A stretch of 45,322 bases of DNA from Fimenecus sp051881435 (GTDB lineage: Bacteria; Bacillota; Clostridia; Oscillospirales; Acutalibacteraceae). Below the pieces are notes generated by a model. The model ran no database searches and was not told the origin of the DNA. It was given only the letters and a program-made list of their open reading frames with translations. The first letter of the stretch is position 1; each line of letters begins with the position of its first letter. The DNA is taken from positions 1 to 45,322 of the forward strand of contig JBJEPW010000019.1 in NCBI GenBank assembly GCA_051881435.1, in the 5' to 3' direction. The position numbers and the translations under genes are program-made. This document shows, one piece after another, positions 42,387 through 45,322 of this stretch.

Positions 42387-42425
42387 ACACCGAACATTAT
42401 TACAAAATGTTCGGTGTTTTTTATT
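42387..42425 (+). terminator. Terminator of the symporter-LRR operon
   Basis: The 12-bp stem ACACCGAACATT/AATGTTCGGTGT (42387-42398 with 42406-42417) is followed by TTTTTTATT. Confidence 0.9.
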
Positions 42426-42517
42426 GTTTATTACTTATTTTTTAGAAAAGTCAATTATCTGTTTTGTAAATTTTTAAACATGTTTTTTGTAACATATAAC
42501 GAAATTTCATATTTTCC

Positions 42518-42539
42518 GTTCATTTTTTGTTAAAAAACT
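42518..42539 (+). repeat. 22-bp element upstream of the second symporter gene (copy 2)
   Basis: Identical to 38836-38857. It lies ten bases upstream of the -35 box at 42549. Confidence 0.6.
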
Positions 42540-42548
42540 GTTTTTCAA

Positions 42549-42577
42549 TTGAAGTAATTTGTTTTATGTGGTAAAAT
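42549..42577 (+). promoter_or_regulatory. Promoter of the second symporter gene
   Basis: TTGAAG (42549-42554), 17-base spacer, TAAAAT (42572-42577). The leader is ~25 bases. Confidence 0.65.
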
Positions 42578-42608
42578 ATCACTATCACTGCATAAGGAGT
42601 GCAAAAAA

Positions 42609-45251
42609 ATGAATTTATCTCAAAAAGTAAAAGAAGGCGTTGACAAAGTACGCACTTACTGGAAAACGCCAATGGCAGGTCGCTATATGACCTTCCGTGA
42701 AATTGCCGCATATTCAGGCGGCGGCATCGGTGCCTATATGGTTATTACGCTGGGTACTGCTTGTCTTCTCGCCGCAAATAACACCCTGCTTTCAAGCACG
42801 CTGGGCGTTGACCCCACGGATATGTACATAATGTATGTTATTGCGGTTCTTGCAAACATTCCCCTTACCGGAATCCGTGCAAACATCATAGACAATACAA
42901 GAAACAAGGCCGGTAAATACCGTCCGTATATTGTTTCTATGGCTTTACCTACTGCAATAATATGTATTTTAATGGTATGGTTTCCGTACAATAAGCTTGA
43001 AGCCATTGTTGGAACAGGCACTATTTTCGGTGAAACAAGAGCATATATTGCAAAGTGTGCCATCATAATGGTATTGAACCTTTTCCTGCACTTTTTCTAT
43101 TATTTCTTCTATGACGCATATGAAAACTTAATTCATGTGCTTTCTCCCAATACACAGGAAAGAGCCGATGTTTCCGCTGTTAAAAGCGTTGTTTATTCTT
43201 TGGCTCCCACTCTTGTAAACTTATTTACGCCTATTATTGCGCAGAATATTTTCCATACAAACACCACGGATATCCGTGTTTACAGACTCCTTTATCCCAT
43301 ACTCGGTGTTCTCGGAATTCTGCTTTGCATTATTGTTTACAAATATACAGAAGAAAAAATCGTTCAGGCGAGAACACACGTTGTACAGATTAAATTTACC
43401 GACGCTTTGCGTGCTGTTGCCAAGAACAAGTATTTCTGGATAATTTCGCTTGCAGGCTGGATTGGTTTCCTTGAAGCATCCTATGCTAATATTCTTTTCT
43501 GGATGTATAACTACGGCGGAGCTTGCTCCGGTAATGTTTACGGACTTCTTATTACCCTTTACGGTAACTCCTCTTTATGGGGAATGCTTTTAGCTCCCTT
43601 CTGTATTAAACGCTGGGGTAAAAAGTCAGTATTGGTAATTACAAATCTGTTTAACATTGCATTCATCCTTATGATGCTTCCCTTTACAAATCAGATTGAT
43701 AATCTCACTATATGGCTTGTTATGGGATGTCTTTATCTTAACGGATTTATGGGTGCTTTTGCGCACATTCTCAACCCTGCAATCCAGGCTGACATTCGCG
43801 ACTATCAGCAGTACAAAACAGGTGAGCGTATTGACGGTATGTTCTCTGCCGTTGCCACCATCGGTACTGTTATTGCTCTTGCTACATCTTCGGTTCTTCC
43901 CATTATTTATGAAAAGAGCGGTCTTACAAAGGAAAATGCCTTTGCAATCACAGGAAGACCTGAAATTCTCAACAGAGTTCTCGGCGACGGGAAAACGGTT
44001 GGCGCAATTTTGGAGGAACAAATCGCAAACGGACAGGATCCCCGCCATACTGCTCTTTCGGCACTCTACGACCCTGAAATACTCATAAACCTGCTTCATA
44101 TTCTTATTATCATTTCCGCAGTAGGCGCTTTGATGAATGTTATTCCCTATTTCTGGTATGATTTTAACGAAAGAAAGCAGAAATCAGTTGTTCGCGTTCT
44201 TAAAGTCCGTGCCCTTTTTGAGGATTACGGAAACGGCGTTCTTGACGATGCTGAACTCGTTGAAGCAATTGATATTATCCGTGATGCAAAGGCCATGGCT
44301 GTTGCAGAACCTAAAACAATTGACAAAAACTCCTACAAGTCAATAAGCGACAAGGCACTTCGCAAGGCGGCAAAGAAACAATACCGCGAAGACATCAAGT
44401 TTAACGAAGAAATTGAAATAGCGAAATTTGTATGTGACGAGCTCAACAAGTTCTCCACAGATGTTGTTAAGCATCAGGTAACAGAATACTCCGAGGTTTA
44501 CGACGCAGGACTTGAAGGACTCTTGAAAATGAATATTGCTGACATCAAGGCTGAACTTGCCGCTGCAAAGGCTATGCCTAAAAATACTGCCGACGAAAAA
44601 GAGCTTCGCAAGTTTGCAATTGAAATTGCAAGAAACAAAAAGAGTGCATACAAAGCCATCAAAAAGTATTTTGCCGACGGAAAAGATTTTGTACAGCCCG
44701 ATTTTGCTGTTATTGAAAAGTACTTTGATGAAGAGGACGAATGTGATGAGAAACTGAAAGTTCTTTATGCTGAGCTTAAAGATGCCAAGAAAGCTAAGGA
44801 TGCAAGCAAAGTTGCTTCTCTTAAAGCAGAAATCAAAGAATACAACATCAAACGCAAAGCGGCGCGTGACAATTCAAAAGCCGAAATGGATAAGCACGCT
44901 TACTTTAACCGTGCCGCAAAGCCTTATCTTGACGCTGAAAGGCTTATCAAGCAGCAAGAGAATTACAGCCGTTTTGACGAGATTGCAGCTATGTATGAAG
45001 AAGCAAAAATGCGTCATGAAAAGAAGCTTGCAGACGATGCAGAAGAGGCAGAGCGTTTGAGAGCGGAAGAAAAAGCATTGGCAGCCCAAATCAAGGCGGA
45101 AAAAGCTTCAAAGAAATCAGCAAATGGCGTCGATAACGATAAAACAGACAAGAAGAAAGTTGCGGATATTCAATCGTATATTTATCTTCGTAAATCCGGT
45201 AAGATTACTAAAGAGGAATACAAGGAAAAGGTTGAAAAGCTCTTTAAATAA
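42609..45251 (+). CDS. Second GPH-family symporter paralogue with long cytosolic tail
   Basis: An 880-residue paralogue of the first symporter (KVRTYWKTPMAGRYMTFREIAAYSGGGIGAYMV; IQADIRDYQQYKTGERIDGMFSAVATIG). The membrane domain ends at ~520. The tail of ~360 residues keeps one clear MPKNT unit (AAAKAMPKNTADEKELRKFAIEIARNKK) and a degenerate one (SISDKALRKAAKKQYRED), then long coiled-coil stretches. It ends in IQSYIYLRKSGKITKEEYKEKVEKLF, which resembles a SHOCT motif absent from the first paralogue. AAGGAG precedes ATG 42609. Compared with the first copy it has an insertion before the last two membrane helices (~443-495). The sequence 45252-45322 after it shows no gene start I can support. 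Confidence 0.85.
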   Translation: MNLSQKVKEGVDKVRTYWKTPMAGRYMTFREIAAYSGGGIGAYMVITLGTACLLAANNTLLSSTLGVDPTDMYIMYVIAVLANIPLTGIRANIIDNTRNKAGKYRPYIVSMALPTAIICILMVWFPYNKLEAIVGTGTIFGETRAYIAKCAIIMVLNLFLHFFYYFFYDAYENLIHVLSPNTQERADVSAVKSVVYSLAPTLVNLFTPIIAQNIFHTNTTDIRVYRLLYPILGVLGILLCIIVYKYTEEKIVQARTHVVQIKFTDALRAVAKNKYFWIISLAGWIGFLEASYANILFWMYNYGGACSGNVYGLLITLYGNSSLWGMLLAPFCIKRWGKKSVLVITNLFNIAFILMMLPFTNQIDNLTIWLVMGCLYLNGFMGAFAHILNPAIQADIRDYQQYKTGERIDGMFSAVATIGTVIALATSSVLPIIYEKSGLTKENAFAITGRPEILNRVLGDGKTVGAILEEQIANGQDPRHTALSALYDPEILINLLHILIIISAVGALMNVIPYFWYDFNERKQKSVVRVLKVRALFEDYGNGVLDDAELVEAIDIIRDAKAMAVAEPKTIDKNSYKSISDKALRKAAKKQYREDIKFNEEIEIAKFVCDELNKFSTDVVKHQVTEYSEVYDAGLEGLLKMNIADIKAELAAAKAMPKNTADEKELRKFAIEIARNKKSAYKAIKKYFADGKDFVQPDFAVIEKYFDEEDECDEKLKVLYAELKDAKKAKDASKVASLKAEIKEYNIKRKAARDNSKAEMDKHAYFNRAAKPYLDAERLIKQQENYSRFDEIAAMYEEAKMRHEKKLADDAEEAERLRAEEKALAAQIKAEKASKKSANGVDNDKTDKKKVADIQSYIYLRKSGKITKEEYKEKVEKLFK

Positions 45252-45322
45252 AAGTTACTTTTAATTTACAAGGAGCTGTAAAAAAAACAGCCCGAATAAA
45301 AAACGACTGCAAGTAATCCGAA

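Noticed and set aside
1..45322. Prophage, insertion sequence, tRNA or rRNA genes
   Set aside because: No transposase, integrase or phage structural gene and no cloverleaf or rRNA sequence was recognised anywhere by reading; this was not a tool search.

Overview
The window looks like a chromosomal segment of a low-to-mid GC Gram-positive anaerobe of the class Clostridia, probably a gut Ruminococcaceae/Oscillospirales-type bacterium. The basis is strong GGAGG ribosome-binding sites, near-consensus TTGACA-N17-TATAAT promoters, frequent TTG/GTG starts, a CIRCE/HrcA heat-shock operon, a T-box threonyl-tRNA synthetase, an M-box before mgtE, an rpmG-secE-nusG-rplKA cluster, a QueT transporter and zinc-ribbon membrane proteins. 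The taxonomic call is an inference; no rRNA or tRNA gene was found.

Layout. 1-1.8 kb: three zinc-ribbon genes on the minus strand (one cut by the window edge). 1.8-7.4 kb: a minus-strand operon of a small Cys-rich C_GCAxxG_C_C protein, a GH36-like glycosidase and a GH31 glycosidase. 7.4-8.4 kb: a lipoprotein and a 32-residue amphipathic peptide gene with its own promoter and terminator. 8.4-12.1 kb: translation/secretion cluster rpmG-secE-nusG-rplK-rplA, then rplJ-rplL behind an L10 leader; rpoBC does not follow. 12.2-18.6 kb, plus strand: a 38-residue membrane peptide gene, carA-carB, a DUF2974 hydrolase, then a preQ1-I riboswitch and queT. 18.7-20.8 kb: a two-component system. 20.9-25.6 kb: hrcA-grpE-dnaK-dnaJ with a perfect CIRCE operator. 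25.8-31.4 kb: T-box, thrS, a metallophosphoesterase, then a PHP phosphoesterase and an unknown helical protein. 31.5-36.9 kb, minus strand: a membrane-anchored SGNH-hydrolase/VWA fusion, a zinc-ribbon membrane protein, nfo (endonuclease IV) and a cohesin-like/BIG2 surface protein. 36.9-38.7 kb: mgtE with its M-box leader. 38.9-45.3 kb, plus strand: two paralogous GPH-type sugar/cation symporters with very long cytosolic helical tails, flanking a leucine-rich-repeat lipoprotein.

How they fit together. Much of the window is housekeeping (translation, protein folding, pyrimidine/arginine precursor, Mg2+ transport, DNA repair) with well-preserved cis-regulation: T-box, M-box, preQ1-I, L10 leader, CIRCE and two similar GTGGGAGG hairpins before rplK and rplA. 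The accessory part is carbohydrate- and envelope-related: the GH operon, the two symporters with unusual tails, and the cell-surface SGNH/VWA, BIG2 and LRR proteins.

The least explained and most interesting items are the two promoter-equipped micro-genes, the repeat-bearing C-terminal modules on the tandem GPH transporters (with a shared 22-bp upstream element), the SGNH-VWA fusion coupled to a zinc-ribbon membrane protein, and crossed inverted repeats in the mgtE leader.
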